DNA of 64,000 nt from Clostridium pasteurianum (GTDB taxonomy: Bacteria > Bacillota > Clostridia > Clostridiales > Clostridiaceae): NCBI RefSeq assembly GCF_001705235.1, contig NZ_MCGV01000001.1, positions 3,414,181-3,478,180 on the forward strand, in the 5' to 3' direction. The first letter of the stretch is position 1. Every line of letters starts with the position of its first letter. The notes beneath the pieces were generated by a model that saw only the letters and a list, made by a program, of their open reading frames with translations, searched no databases and had not been told where the DNA came from. Of this stretch, positions 18,890 to 31,302 are shown one piece after another. The translations under genes and the position numbers were made by a program.

Positions 18890-18906
18890 ATCATTTGCGT
18901 TTTTTG
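18874..18906. terminator. bidirectional terminator inside two convergent genes
   Basis: Stem AAAACGCAAA (18874-18883) with its complement at 18894-18903 and T runs on both sides. It covers the last codons of both the VTT gene and the minus-strand Lit-like gene, which end one base apart, so the stem encodes part of both C-termini. Confidence 0.85.
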
Positions 18907-19559
18907 TATATAAGCAGTAATATTCCTCCAGAGAAGAGACAAAGAGATATTATTAAGGCAAAGCAATGAAAGAAGAACTTTTCTGGAAGGAGTAGTATTA
19001 CAGGATCATATTTAGGATTAAATACCCAATAATTATTATTAAAAAATAGTTCGTGGAATTTGTCAAATGCTGTTGAAAAGTTTTTTAAAGATAAAACTAT
19101 TATAAGAATGGGGGTAAGGATGAGTTCAATTGAGCTTATCTTTAAGTACCTCCATCTTTTTTTTAAAGAGCATAGTATAATTCCAATTAATGTTGGGAAA
19201 AATACAAAAATCATTACTTTGTTAATTTTTGTTATTAAATTTTTTACATCTTTAAAATGAATTTTTCCATGCTTTGAAGAAGGTAAATTTGGCAGATTAA
19301 AATCATAATTACGGTTACTGCCGTTTATGTATGATATCATGTAGTCATAATCTTCCTTAACTTGTTTTTCATTTAATGTGATAGTGCTATCAGAATAGTT
19401 TCCTATATCGTTGTTAAAGTTTGATGTTATATTTAAAGCCTTTATGTCATAGTAATAAAGAGGTTTTAAGCTTATAGTGAATTTTATTATGATTAAAAAT
19501 ATAAAAAGGGATACTAATATAGATAATAATATTTCTAGTACATATGATATTTTAAACAT
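18891..19559 (-). CDS. DUF1461/TIGR01906 membrane protein, Lit-like lipoprotein transacylase candidate
   Basis: 222 aa with four hydrophobic segments (about 8-31, 110-130, 145-165, 197-217) and an extracytoplasmic region between the first two. The conserved stretch FHELFFNNNYWVFNPKYDPVILLLPEKFF matches the family that includes Lit, the enzyme moving an acyl chain within lipoproteins to form lyso-lipoproteins. His residues in SSKHGKIHF and FHELFF are candidates for catalysis. Family assignment is fairly firm, enzymatic role inferred. The gene reads toward the VTT gene. Confidence 0.65.
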   Translation of the reverse strand: MFKISYVLEILLSILVSLFIFLIIIKFTISLKPLYYYDIKALNITSNFNNDIGNYSDSTITLNEKQVKEDYDYMISYINGSNRNYDFNLPNLPSSKHGKIHFKDVKNLITKINKVMIFVFFPTLIGIILCSLKKRWRYLKISSIELILTPILIIVLSLKNFSTAFDKFHELFFNNNYWVFNPKYDPVILLLPEKFFFHCFALIISLCLFSGGILLLIYKKRK

Positions 19560-19835
19560 TTAATCATTCCTTAAAATAAAATTTAGTGCAGCTTATATGA
19601 CTTCTGCAGTGAAGGTTAACTTATGTTAGCTTCAAAGTATTATGCTAGTTTTTGCTTAGTAAAAGTATTTAATGATTATTACCAATATAATAAATATTAT
19701 ACATTAATAAATGTAAGTGAAAAATGGAGAAAAACCATAAAAATGAAAAATATTTACCTGTAACTCATGAATACTTGGAAAATTGGTGACTATGAGGTAA
19801 AATTAGCATTTGCTAATATATTCAGGATTATTTAT

Positions 19836-19875
19836 TATAATAATTGTGTTAGCACTCAATATTAATGAGTGCTAA
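19836..19875 (+). promoter_or_regulatory. CIRCE operator and -10 box of groESL
   Basis: Perfect CIRCE: TTAGCACTC (19849-19857), 9-nt spacer, GAGTGCTAA (19867-19875); this is the HrcA repressor site. TATAAT at 19836-19841 is the likely -10; the -35 is weak. Established mode: HrcA blocks groESL until heat shock. The rest of 19560-19835 is AT-rich without other clear features. Confidence 0.95.
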
Positions 19876-19955
19876 TAAGACGAAAACTAAATTTATAAAA
19901 AAATAAAATTAATATATTAAAAAAATCTAACAATATTTTAAGGAGGGGTTTAAAA

Positions 19956-20243
19956 ATGAAAATTAGACCACTTGGTGACAGAGTTGTTATTAAGAGATTG
20001 GAAGCAGAGGAGACTACTAAGAGCGGCATAGTTTTGCCTAGCTCAGCTAAAGAAAAGCCTCAAATGGCAGAGGTTGTTGCTGTAGGACCTGGTGGAGTTG
20101 TTGAAGGTAAAGAAGTGACAATGCAGGTGAAAGTAGGAGATAAAGTATTTTTCTCTAAATACAGCGGAACAGAAATAAAATTAAACAATCAAGAATTGTT
20201 AATATTAAAACAAGATGATATCTTAGGAATAGTAGAAGAATAA
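19956..20243 (+). CDS. groES: co-chaperonin GroES
   Basis: 95 aa, full length. MKIRPLGDRVVIKRLEAEE start, the mobile loop around ETTKSGIVLPSSAKEKPQ and C-terminal ILKQDDILGIVEE. It caps the GroEL ring. Ribosome site AAGGAGGGG; groEL follows after 37 nt. Confidence 0.98.
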   Translation: MKIRPLGDRVVIKRLEAEETTKSGIVLPSSAKEKPQMAEVVAVGPGGVVEGKEVTMQVKVGDKVFFSKYSGTEIKLNNQELLILKQDDILGIVEE

Positions 20244-20277
20244 CACTTAGAATTTTTATATTTCAGGGAGGGATTAG

Positions 20278-21912
<1,635 letters not shown>

Positions 21913-21921
21913 AATAGATAT

Positions 21922-21958
21922 AAAAAAAACAGCGAGACTTAGGATTCGCTGTTTTTTT
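21922..21958. terminator. bidirectional terminator between groEL and the c-di-GMP gene
   Basis: Stem with ACAGCGA and its complement flanked by an A run before and a T run after (21923-21935/21946-21958). It serves groEL on the plus strand and the convergent gene on the minus strand. Confidence 0.9.
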
Positions 21959-21968
21959 ATTAACATTT

Positions 21969-23726
21969 TTAAACAGGTACATCTTCTATTACATAGCTGC
22001 TGTGATTTAAAAGTTTGCTTTTCTTTTTTAGTTTACTTATATATAAAGTTAAGTCAGTACTTGTATGAAAGCTGTTTATTTTTCCGTGAATTCCAGCAAT
22101 AGAAATTGAAGTCAAATTAAATGTGTCTTTGAATCCTTTCCTGTCAAGTGCAATAATATAGTTATTTTGTTTATCTATTTCATTAAAAAAGTTAAGTACA
22201 CCATTATCAAATTTATTTATTATGAGTTTGCTTAATTTATAACATTCATCTAGAGAAGCTTTTATGATACATATAAAATCATCTCCTCCAATGTGTCCAA
22301 CGAAATTTTCAAAGGTAAATAATTCTGATAGAGATTCTTTTATTATGTTAGCAGTAAATTTTAATATTTTATCACCATTTTCAAAACCATAAACATCATT
22401 ATAGACTTTAAAATTATCTAGATCTAAATATAGTATGCCGAACTCTTCATTAGAATTTAGAACTTCACATAAAATTCTGTCTATTATTATATTTCCAGGA
22501 AGGCCTGTCAGTGGGTTTAATTCTTTAGCCTGTCTTTTTTCAATTGCAATAGTAAATTCAAGAAGATTTTTAATTGTAACGATACCGTAGTACTTATTTT
22601 CTTTAGTAACTATTACATAGTCGTATATTTTGTCATTTGTCCTTTCCATGGCGATTTTGGCAGTACTGCGTACACTTGTCCCATAATCAACTGTAAGGGC
22701 GTTTGTGTCCATTACAAGAGAAGCAGGACGCTTTGAAAATATTGCGACACCGTATTGCGTTGCAAGTGTAGAATCTAAGGTGTGTTTCATAACAAGTCCT
22801 ACTGGAATTTCATTTTCAACTATGCAAGCTCCAGTTATTGAAGTTTTATTAAAGTAATTTTTTAAAGTATCACATGAAACTTTTCTGTCAAATGATGAAT
22901 AATTTTCTGCAATTTCACCTATTATATTTTGGTCAATATCAAAGTGACTTTTTTTTAGTTTATTGTAATTTACTATTATATTTTTTTTGGAATCGGGAAG
23001 TTCATGAAAGCAGGGAACTGGTTTAGAAATAAAGAACCCCTGTCCTGCATAAACGCCTAAATCTATTAGAATTTTAAGTTCGCCTTCTGTTTCAATACCC
23101 TCTGCTATTAGTTTTAGATTTGTAGATTTTGCAAATTCAACAAAATATTTTATAAGGGATTGTTTGAATTTGTCTTTATCTATATTTCGTATTAATTCAA
23201 TATCAAGTTTTATATAATGAGGTTTTGTTTTAGATATAGTTTCTAAGCCTGAATAGCCAGAACCAGTGTCGTCAATAGCTATTTTATAACCTTGTCCAGT
23301 ATAGTGCTCAAGAGTTTTTGAGAAGCTTTTATAATCTGATATTGCAGTTCTTTCAGTTATTTCAAATATAATATTTTTAGGCGATATATTATATTTAGAA
23401 AGATATTCTCTAGTAAGTCCTTTTTGAAATTTTTCATCTTTAATTATTTCTGGATCTACGTTTAAAAAGAGAAGCTTACCTGGAATAATATTTTTAGAGC
23501 TTTTTAATGCAGTTACTCGGCATGCTAGTTCAAGCTCCCAGGTTCTATTATACTTTTTTGCAGCAGCAAAAAGTTTATCAGGTGAATGAAGAGGTGAATT
23601 TAGTGGCCCTCTACTAAGTGCTTCATAGCCTAGTACAGCGCCATCTGTTAAGGAAAATATAGGCTGAAATAAGGTAGTTATGCTAGTGGTGTTAAGTATT
23701 TTTTCAAGTTCACATAAGTCATCCAT
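21969..23726 (-). CDS. c-di-GMP signalling protein, EAL-CBS-GGDEF
   Basis: 585 aa, no membrane segment. The EAL domain (about 10-250) looks catalytically complete: YEALSRG, FLNVDPE, FEITERT, IAIDDTGSGYSG, IKLD, AEGIET and GQGFFISKP. A paired CBS region (about 265-395) could bind a nucleotide. The GGDEF domain (about 405-575) has LDLDNFKVYND and the active-site variant GGDDF, an Asp in place of the usual Glu. Phosphodiesterase activity is therefore more secure than cyclase activity. A single gene facing groEL. Confidence 0.9.
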   Translation of the reverse strand: MDDLCELEKILNTTSITTLFQPIFSLTDGAVLGYEALSRGPLNSPLHSPDKLFAAAKKYNRTWELELACRVTALKSSKNIIPGKLLFLNVDPEIIKDEKFQKGLTREYLSKYNISPKNIIFEITERTAISDYKSFSKTLEHYTGQGYKIAIDDTGSGYSGLETISKTKPHYIKLDIELIRNIDKDKFKQSLIKYFVEFAKSTNLKLIAEGIETEGELKILIDLGVYAGQGFFISKPVPCFHELPDSKKNIIVNYNKLKKSHFDIDQNIIGEIAENYSSFDRKVSCDTLKNYFNKTSITGACIVENEIPVGLVMKHTLDSTLATQYGVAIFSKRPASLVMDTNALTVDYGTSVRSTAKIAMERTNDKIYDYVIVTKENKYYGIVTIKNLLEFTIAIEKRQAKELNPLTGLPGNIIIDRILCEVLNSNEEFGILYLDLDNFKVYNDVYGFENGDKILKFTANIIKESLSELFTFENFVGHIGGDDFICIIKASLDECYKLSKLIINKFDNGVLNFFNEIDKQNNYIIALDRKGFKDTFNLTSISIAGIHGKINSFHTSTDLTLYISKLKKKSKLLNHSSYVIEDVPV

Positions 23727-23928
23727 TATTTAACATCTCCATTTATGGTAATTATAATATAATAGTACGATAAAGCAGTATATTCTATATTAAATTAAGG
23801 TTAAGGATAGGTTAAGAATAGGCAAAATTAAGCTTGATTTTGCTACAAATATAGATAAGTTATTTAGAACTTAAACCATTTACAATTTTTATTAAGAAAG
23901 TTTTTAATCAAAAATACATTAAAAATGA

Positions 23929-23957
23929 TTGACAAAATGCACTTTTTTAAATAAAAT
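23929..23957 (+). promoter_or_regulatory. guaB promoter
   Basis: Consensus -35 TTGACA (23929-23934), 17-nt spacer, TAAAAT (23952-23957). It lies about 30 nt before the riboswitch aptamer, so transcription begins just ahead of the aptamer. Confidence 0.8.
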
Positions 23958-23985
23958 AGAAGTTAAAATAATCGTTTATACATAT

Positions 23986-24053
23986 TAACTCATATATTCC
24001 CTGAATATGGCAGGGAGTTTCTACAAGGAACCCAAAATTTCTTACTATGAGCG
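23986..24053 (+). promoter_or_regulatory. purine riboswitch, guanine class, upstream of guaB
   Basis: The conserved core is present: CTCATAT start, ATATGG before P2 closes, GTTTCTAC at the P2/P3 junction, and ACTATGAG closing P1 with CTCAT. P2 is CCCTG with CAGGG; P3 pairs AAGGAA with TTTCTT. The junction base corresponding to position 74 is C (ACTATG rather than ATTATG), which specifies guanine or hypoxanthine. I could not identify a clear terminator between 24054 and 24190, so the mode of control is uncertain. Confidence 0.92.
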
Positions 24054-24205
24054 ATTTATCTGTATGCTAAAGCATTCTGATTTTCATTCTTGAAAGTTAG
24101 TATGCTTATAGTACAATTAGAAACTTTTCATTTCATAGATTCACACCTAGCATTTTTGTAAACAACCATATAAAATAAATATTTTTTTGAAAGGAAGTTG
24201 TGTAA

Positions 24206-25663
<1,458 letters not shown>

Positions 25664-25736
25664 TTGCTATAAAATTTTATTGTAGTTATATAAATGTTAT
25701 GGTATTAAAAATAGCGCTGTTTATTAGGAGGAAAAG

Positions 25737-27269
25737 ATGGAAAAACAATTAGTTTTAGTTATTGACTTTGGCGGACAATATAACCAGCTTATTGCGAGAA
25801 GAGTAAGAGAACATAATGTATATTGCGAAATAGTTCCATATACATGTTCTATTGAAAAAATAAAAGAGAAAAATCCTAAGGGTATAATTTTCACTGGAGG
25901 ACCTAACAGTGTTTATGGTGATAATACACCTAAGATTGATAAAGAAGTTTTTGAGTTAGGTATTCCTGTACTTGGTATCTGTTATGGACACCAACTTATA
26001 TCTTATACATTAGGCGGAGCAGTTAAGAGTCCTGATGTAAGAGAATATGGAAAAGCTGAAATATGTATTGATGAAGAATGTGTATTATTTGAAGGTATAG
26101 ATAAAAAAAATACTTGCTGGATGAGTCATACAGATTATGTTGAAAAAGTTCCAGAGGGATTTAAAGTAGCAGCTCATACAAAGCAGTGTCCTGTAGCAGC
26201 AATGTATAATGAAGAAAAGAAAATATACGGGGTTCAATTCCATCCAGAAGTTCAGCATACTCCTTTTGGAAAAGATATGCTTTCAAATTTCTTGTTCAAA
26301 ATCTGTAAAGTAAACGGAGATTGGTCAATGTCTTCTTTTGCTGAAGAAAAAATACAGGAAATAAGAAAAATTGTTGGAGATAAAAAAGTTATATGTGCTC
26401 TTTCAGGTGGAGTTGATTCTTCAGTTGCAGCAGTTATAGTTCATAAAGCAATTGGAAAACAGCTTACATGTATATTTGTTGATCACGGCCTTTTGAGAAA
26501 AGATGAGGGAGATCAAGTTGAAAGTGTATTTAAGAAACAATTTGATATGAACTTAATAAGAGTAAATGCAAAGGATAGATTCCTTGGAAAACTTAAAGGC
26601 GTATCAGATCCAGAAAAAAAGAGGAAAATAATAGGAGAAGAATTCATAAGAGTATTTGAAGAAGAAGCTAGAAAAATAGGCAATACTGGATTTTTAGTTC
26701 AAGGAACAATATATCCAGATGTTGTTGAAAGCGGAACAGGAACTTCTGCAAAGATAAAAAGTCATCATAATGTAGGTGGCCTTCCAGAAGACATGGATTT
26801 TTCACTTATAGAACCGCTTAGAACTTTATTTAAGGATGAAGTTAGAGCTGTAGGAGAAAAACTTGGGATACCTCACGATTTAGTTTGGAGACAGCCTTTC
26901 CCTGGACCAGGATTAGCTATAAGAGTTTTAGGAGAAATAACTGAGGATAAACTTAAGGTTGTAAGGGAAGCAGATGCTATATTCAGAGATGAAATTGCTA
27001 AAGCAGGACTTGCTGAAAAAATATGGCAGTACTTTGCTTGCTTACCAAACATAAGATCTGTTGGTGTTATGGGTGATGAAAGAACTTATTGTCATACTAT
27101 AGCATTAAGAGCAGTAACATCTTCTGATGCTATGACTTCAGATTGGGCAAGGATTCCATATGAAGTTTTAGACAAAGTATCAAGAAGAATTGTAAATGAA
27201 GTAGAAGGCGTAAATAGAATTGTTTATGATGTAACAAGCAAACCACCTAGTACTATTGAGTGGGAATAA
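25737..27269 (+). CDS. guaA: GMP synthase (glutamine-hydrolysing)
   Basis: 510 aa. Class I glutamine amidotransferase domain (1-190) with GICYGHQ nucleophile Cys and FHPEV His-Glu, ATP pyrophosphatase domain with the P-loop [12 protein letters not shown], and the C-terminal dimerisation domain ending [10 protein letters not shown]. Converts XMP to GMP. Likely co-transcribed with guaB. Two terminators follow. Confidence 0.97.
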   Translation: MEKQLVLVIDFGGQYNQLIARRVREHNVYCEIVPYTCSIEKIKEKNPKGIIFTGGPNSVYGDNTPKIDKEVFELGIPVLGICYGHQLISYTLGGAVKSPDVREYGKAEICIDEECVLFEGIDKKNTCWMSHTDYVEKVPEGFKVAAHTKQCPVAAMYNEEKKIYGVQFHPEVQHTPFGKDMLSNFLFKICKVNGDWSMSSFAEEKIQEIRKIVGDKKVICALSGGVDSSVAAVIVHKAIGKQLTCIFVDHGLLRKDEGDQVESVFKKQFDMNLIRVNAKDRFLGKLKGVSDPEKKRKIIGEEFIRVFEEEARKIGNTGFLVQGTIYPDVVESGTGTSAKIKSHHNVGGLPEDMDFSLIEPLRTLFKDEVRAVGEKLGIPHDLVWRQPFPGPGLAIRVLGEITEDKLKVVREADAIFRDEIAKAGLAEKIWQYFACLPNIRSVGVMGDERTYCHTIALRAVTSSDAMTSDWARIPYEVLDKVSRRIVNEVEGVNRIVYDVTSKPPSTIEWE

Positions 27270-27293
27270 AATATAAATATAATTTGAAATGAA

Positions 27294-27348
27294 AAAGCCT
27301 ATTTTACAGTGCTTATTATGATTAATAACTTGTAGAATAGGCTTAATT
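27294..27348 (+). terminator. terminator after guaA (first)
   Basis: Stem AAGCCTATTTTACA with a complement ending in TAGGCTT at 27344 and T-rich sequence after it. The loop is long (about 20 nt). Confidence 0.75.
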
Positions 27349-27395
27349 TTATATAGTTTACAACCAATGTTATAACTATAAATAGAATGGATAAA

Positions 27396-27440
27396 TGAGC
27401 AAGGAACTGTATATATACAAGTTCCTTGCTTATTTTTTTT
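27396..27440 (+). terminator. terminator after guaA (second)
   Basis: Stem GAGCAAGGAAC with its complement GTTCCTTGCTTA, 13-nt loop, followed by eight T. Two successive terminators isolate guaA from the lactate operon. Confidence 0.9.
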
Positions 27441-27604
27441 ATTTTACTTTGAATTTTCAGGAATATTTGATGTTTTATTTGACTATATTTAATTCAGCAG
27501 GATAAATTTGGTATCATAAATTTGAATTTTTTACGTTGCTCTTCATATATGATTAAACAATTATGTTATAATTATGAATTAAATAATAATTTTAACATAA
27601 GTTA

Positions 27605-27655
27605 TTGTATTGCTTTAAATAGTGTGATAGAATTATTTAAATTGGTAAGACCATT
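27605..27655 (+). promoter_or_regulatory. lactate operon promoter with GntR/FadR-type operator
   Basis: TTGTAT (27605-27610), 17-nt spacer, TAGAAT (27628-27633). An operator AATTGGTAAGACCATT (27640-27655) sits at the expected start of transcription. TGGT-nnn-ACCA is the palindrome bound by LldR/PdhR-type GntR regulators. No such regulator is encoded in this window. The remaining leader (27656-27788) has no clear feature. Confidence 0.7.
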
Positions 27656-27788
27656 GCACCATTAAACGATATTTTGCAAATCTATGAAAATATTTTCATA
27701 CAAGGGTAGATCATAAAAATTTGAATACATTTATGGTTTTATCAAAACAATAATTTGATAATGCGAAGGTGTAAAGGAGAGGAAAAGT

Positions 27789-28574
27789 ATGAATATTCTG
27801 TTATGTGTAAAACAGGTTCCAGATGATTCTATTGAAATTCATTTGGATAATAAGACGAAAAAGCCTAATTTGAATGGAGTTAGTTTAGTAGCAAATGCGT
27901 TTGACACATATGCATTAGAGCTAGCAGTTCGTTTTACGGAGGTTAATGGAGGAAATGTTAGTGTGCTAACTGTTGGAGCAGATGATTCTTTAAATACATT
28001 AAAAAATTGTCTTGCTGTAGGAGCTAAAGAGGCATTTTTTGTGAAAGATGATTTATATGCAGATTTAGATGCTATTGGAACAGCTGATGTTTTGGCAGAT
28101 ACTATTCATAAAATTGAAAAAGACAAAGGTGAAAAATTTGATTTAATTCTTTGTGGAAGGGAATCTACAGATGAAATTACTGGTCAAGTAGGAGCAATGC
28201 TTTCTGAAAGATTAGGGACAAGTTTTACTAGCAGTGCGGTTGTAATCGATTTAAAAGAAAATCATTTAGAAGTTCATCAAGAAATTGAAGAAGGATATAA
28301 TTTAGTTTCTCTAAAAACTCCAGCTGTAGTAACAGTAAGTAAACCAAATTATGATCCACGTTATCCTACAATTAAAACTAAGATGGCAAGTCGTAGAGCA
28401 GTCATTCCAACTTATTCAGCAGCAGAAATTGGAGAGGTAAAACAAGCAAAAGTACGCTGCATTGAATATGTTGAACCTCCTAAGAGAGAGGCTGGTATAA
28501 AAATTCAAGAAAAAGATGCTCTACTCGCAGTAAGTGCCGCTATGGAGCAAATGAAAAAAGATAAGGCAATCTAA
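27789..28574 (+). CDS. lctB: electron transfer flavoprotein beta subunit of the lactate operon
   Basis: 261 aa EtfB paralogue (MNILLCVKQVPDDSIEIHL; LILCGRESTDEITGQVGAMLSERLG). In Acetobacterium woodii the equivalent LctB/LctC pair couples lactate oxidation to NAD by using reduced ferredoxin. Arg is often CGT or CGC, unlike the native etfB at 14.2 kb. First gene of a five-gene cluster with strong ribosome sites. Confidence 0.88.
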   Translation: MNILLCVKQVPDDSIEIHLDNKTKKPNLNGVSLVANAFDTYALELAVRFTEVNGGNVSVLTVGADDSLNTLKNCLAVGAKEAFFVKDDLYADLDAIGTADVLADTIHKIEKDKGEKFDLILCGRESTDEITGQVGAMLSERLGTSFTSSAVVIDLKENHLEVHQEIEEGYNLVSLKTPAVVTVSKPNYDPRYPTIKTKMASRRAVIPTYSAAEIGEVKQAKVRCIEYVEPPKREAGIKIQEKDALLAVSAAMEQMKKDKAI

Positions 28575-28594
28575 TTAAGGAGGAAGAAGAAAGT

Positions 28595-29539
28595 ATGAAA
28601 GCATTATTGTTTATTGAAACAGATGGAGAAAAAGCAATAGGTGGAAGCCTTGAACTCATAAGTGCAGTAAAATCATTAGATGCAGAAGGAACAGCGGTTG
28701 TAGTAGGTAACAGGTCTGCAGCAGATACTGTAGCTACTTTTGGAATCCCAGTTATCTTTACAGATGCTGCTGAAGATTGTGATACTTTAACAGAAGTATT
28801 GTCACAAACTATTAAGGAACAAAATCCTGATATTGTTTTATTAGCGAATACAGCACTTTCTAGAGATATTGCACCACGTGTTGCGGGACGTATGGATTTA
28901 GGATGTGTAAGTGATGTAGTAGGAATGAGTAAGACTGATGATAAGGTTATATATACTAGACCAGCTTATAGTGGTACGATTCTAGAACATATTGAAGTAG
29001 AAGGGACATCAATAGTTACAGTTAGAAATGGAAGTTTTTCAAAACCAGAAGCTGCTTCAAAAGCAAGTGTTACAGAGAAAAAAGTAGAAATTTCAGCTAG
29101 TGCTGTTAAGGCAAAAATTGTTGATACAGTAAAAGAAATTTCTGAGGCTGTTAATTTAGAAGAAGCACAGGTTATTGTTTCTGGTGGACGAGGAATGGGA
29201 AGTGCAGAAAATTTTAAACTTGTTGAAGAATTAGCAGAGGTACTCGGCGGTGTAGTAGGGGCAACAAGACCACCAATTGAGGATGGATGGATTTCTCGTG
29301 CACATCAAGTTGGACAATCAGGAAAGATTGTAGCACCAAAACTTTATATTGCATGCGGTATTTCTGGAGCAACACAACATACATCTGGAATGTCAGGTTC
29401 TGATTATATAGTAGCAATTAATAAAGATGAAGAAGCTCCAATTTTTGAAATTGCAAATGTGGGTATTGTTGGGAATGTAACAGAAATTCTTCCAGTTATG
29501 ATTAAAGAAATGAAGAAAGCAAAAGAAAAGGCAGAGTAA
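28595..29539 (+). CDS. lctC: electron transfer flavoprotein alpha subunit of the lactate operon
   Basis: 314 aa EtfA paralogue with the C-terminal FAD signature [19 protein letters not shown] and DYIVAINKDEEAPI. It lacks the N-terminal ferredoxin-like cysteine cluster found in some lactate-dehydrogenase-associated EtfA proteins; I see no CxxC pattern. It is 21 nt downstream of lctB. Confidence 0.87.
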   Translation: MKALLFIETDGEKAIGGSLELISAVKSLDAEGTAVVVGNRSAADTVATFGIPVIFTDAAEDCDTLTEVLSQTIKEQNPDIVLLANTALSRDIAPRVAGRMDLGCVSDVVGMSKTDDKVIYTRPAYSGTILEHIEVEGTSIVTVRNGSFSKPEAASKASVTEKKVEISASAVKAKIVDTVKEISEAVNLEEAQVIVSGGRGMGSAENFKLVEELAEVLGGVVGATRPPIEDGWISRAHQVGQSGKIVAPKLYIACGISGATQHTSGMSGSDYIVAINKDEEAPIFEIANVGIVGNVTEILPVMIKEMKKAKEKAE

Positions 29540-29669
29540 AGTTTTTTAGTTACTTAGGTTAGGAATTAAAGCAAAATTTTTAATAGCTATCTTAAAGTTA
29601 AATAGGGGAAAAGTTATATGATAAAAATATAAATAGTAGTACCATAAAAAATTAAATGAGGGGATAAAA

Positions 29670-31271
29670 ATGTTATTTTTGAAATTTTTAATAGCAATGT
29701 TACCTATTATTTGCCTCATAATTGCATTGAGTGGTTTGAAAATGCCAGCACATAAAGCCACTGCTATTGCACTTGTTATTACAATGTTTTTAGGTATTGT
29801 TTTCTGGAAACTGAATTCAGTTTATGCTGCTTCAGCTGTATTGGAAGGTATACTCAATGCCTTGTGGCCAATTTGTTTAGTTATTGTTGCAGCTTTGTTT
29901 ACGTATAATTTAACTTTGCGTACAGGGGCAATGGAATCTATAAAAAAGATGCTTGCTGGAGTATCTGCTGATAAAAGAGTTTTAACATTAATTATTGGAT
30001 GGGGATTCGGTAGTTTCATGGAAGGAATGGCAGGTTTCGGCACAGCTGTTGCAATACCAGCATCTATGCTTGCTGGTATTGGATTAAATCCATTTGCAGC
30101 AGTTTTATCATGCTTGGTTGCTAATAGTACACCAACTGCGTTTGGATCAGTTGGAATACCTCTGGTAACACTTTCATCCGTAACCGGAGTTTCATCTCAT
30201 GTATTAGCAGCAAATACAGCAATTATTGAAGTGTTTCTTGCTTTTATCAGTCCGTTTATTATGGTATGCATTGTAGGTGGTGGAATAAAAGCATTAAAGG
30301 GAGCATTTACTATTACATTGGTTGCTGCATTATCATTTATAATACCTTGGTATATTACAGCAGTAGCAGTTGGAGCAGAACTTCCCAATATAGTAGGTTC
30401 TATCTGCTGTATGGCATGTACAGTTATTGCAGCAAAATTTTTAAATAAAAAACCAGAAGCTGAATATTCAATTATAAATTTAGATAAGAGTGAAGAATCA
30501 AATTTATCGGTAACTAAAGAAGAAACATCAGCATCAGTAAATCAGGATAAGGGAGAAACTATATCATTTGGTGAAGCATTACAAGCATGGTGTCCGTTTA
30601 TTTTAATATTTTTAATGCTGCTGTTTACATCAACTTTATTTCCAGCAATTAATCGTTTGATTGCACCAATTAAAAGTGCTGTAGTTGTATATGCTGGTAA
30701 AGGTGGAAGCAAACTTAATTTCAGCTGGGTTAATACACCTGGTATCATAATTTTTGTTGCTGCAATTATTGGAGGTTTTGTTCAAGGTGCAAAAGTGCCA
30801 GCGATGATAGATGTACTTTTTGCTACGTTAAAAGGAAACTGGAAAACAATTGTTACAATTTGCTGTGTTATGTCAGTAGCAAAAGTAATGGGTTATAGTG
30901 GAATGATTGCAGATATTGCAAGTTTTTTAGTTGTAGCTACAGGAAGAGCATATCCACTTATTTCTCCACTAATTGGAGCTGTTGGAGGATTTGTTACAGG
31001 GTCAGGTACATCAACCTGTGTTTTATTTGGAGGATTACAAGCAAAGACTGCTCAAAATCTTGGAATTTCTTCAGCATGGATGGCAGCAGCAAATGTTCTT
31101 GGAGGAGGTCTAGGGAAGATGATTTGTCCTCAAAGTATTGCAATTGGTGCAAGTGCAATTAATAAATCTGGTTCGGAAAGTAAAATTTTAGGAAGCGTAT
31201 TTAAATATTTCCTATGCTACGTAGTTATTGCTGGCATCATATGTTTCTTAGGAACATTATTTATAAAATAA
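29670..31271 (+). CDS. lctF: L-lactate permease (LctP/LldP family)
   Basis: 533 aa, at least 12 membrane segments. LctP-family stretches: GWGFGSFMEGMAGFGTAVAIPA, NSTPTAFGSVGIPL near residue 155 and GFVTGSGTSTCVLFGGLQ near the C-terminus. Lactate:proton symport across the cytoplasmic membrane. A hydrophilic loop (about 265-305) separates the two halves. A 130-nt gap precedes the gene. Confidence 0.88.
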   Translation: MLFLKFLIAMLPIICLIIALSGLKMPAHKATAIALVITMFLGIVFWKLNSVYAASAVLEGILNALWPICLVIVAALFTYNLTLRTGAMESIKKMLAGVSADKRVLTLIIGWGFGSFMEGMAGFGTAVAIPASMLAGIGLNPFAAVLSCLVANSTPTAFGSVGIPLVTLSSVTGVSSHVLAANTAIIEVFLAFISPFIMVCIVGGGIKALKGAFTITLVAALSFIIPWYITAVAVGAELPNIVGSICCMACTVIAAKFLNKKPEAEYSIINLDKSEESNLSVTKEETSASVNQDKGETISFGEALQAWCPFILIFLMLLFTSTLFPAINRLIAPIKSAVVVYAGKGGSKLNFSWVNTPGIIIFVAAIIGGFVQGAKVPAMIDVLFATLKGNWKTIVTICCVMSVAKVMGYSGMIADIASFLVVATGRAYPLISPLIGAVGGFVTGSGTSTCVLFGGLQAKTAQNLGISSAWMAAANVLGGGLGKMICPQSIAIGASAINKSGSESKILGSVFKYFLCYVVIAGIICFLGTLFIK

Positions 31272-31302
31272 AAAAAGTTGTATTTAGAAAGGAAGTATTA
31301 AT

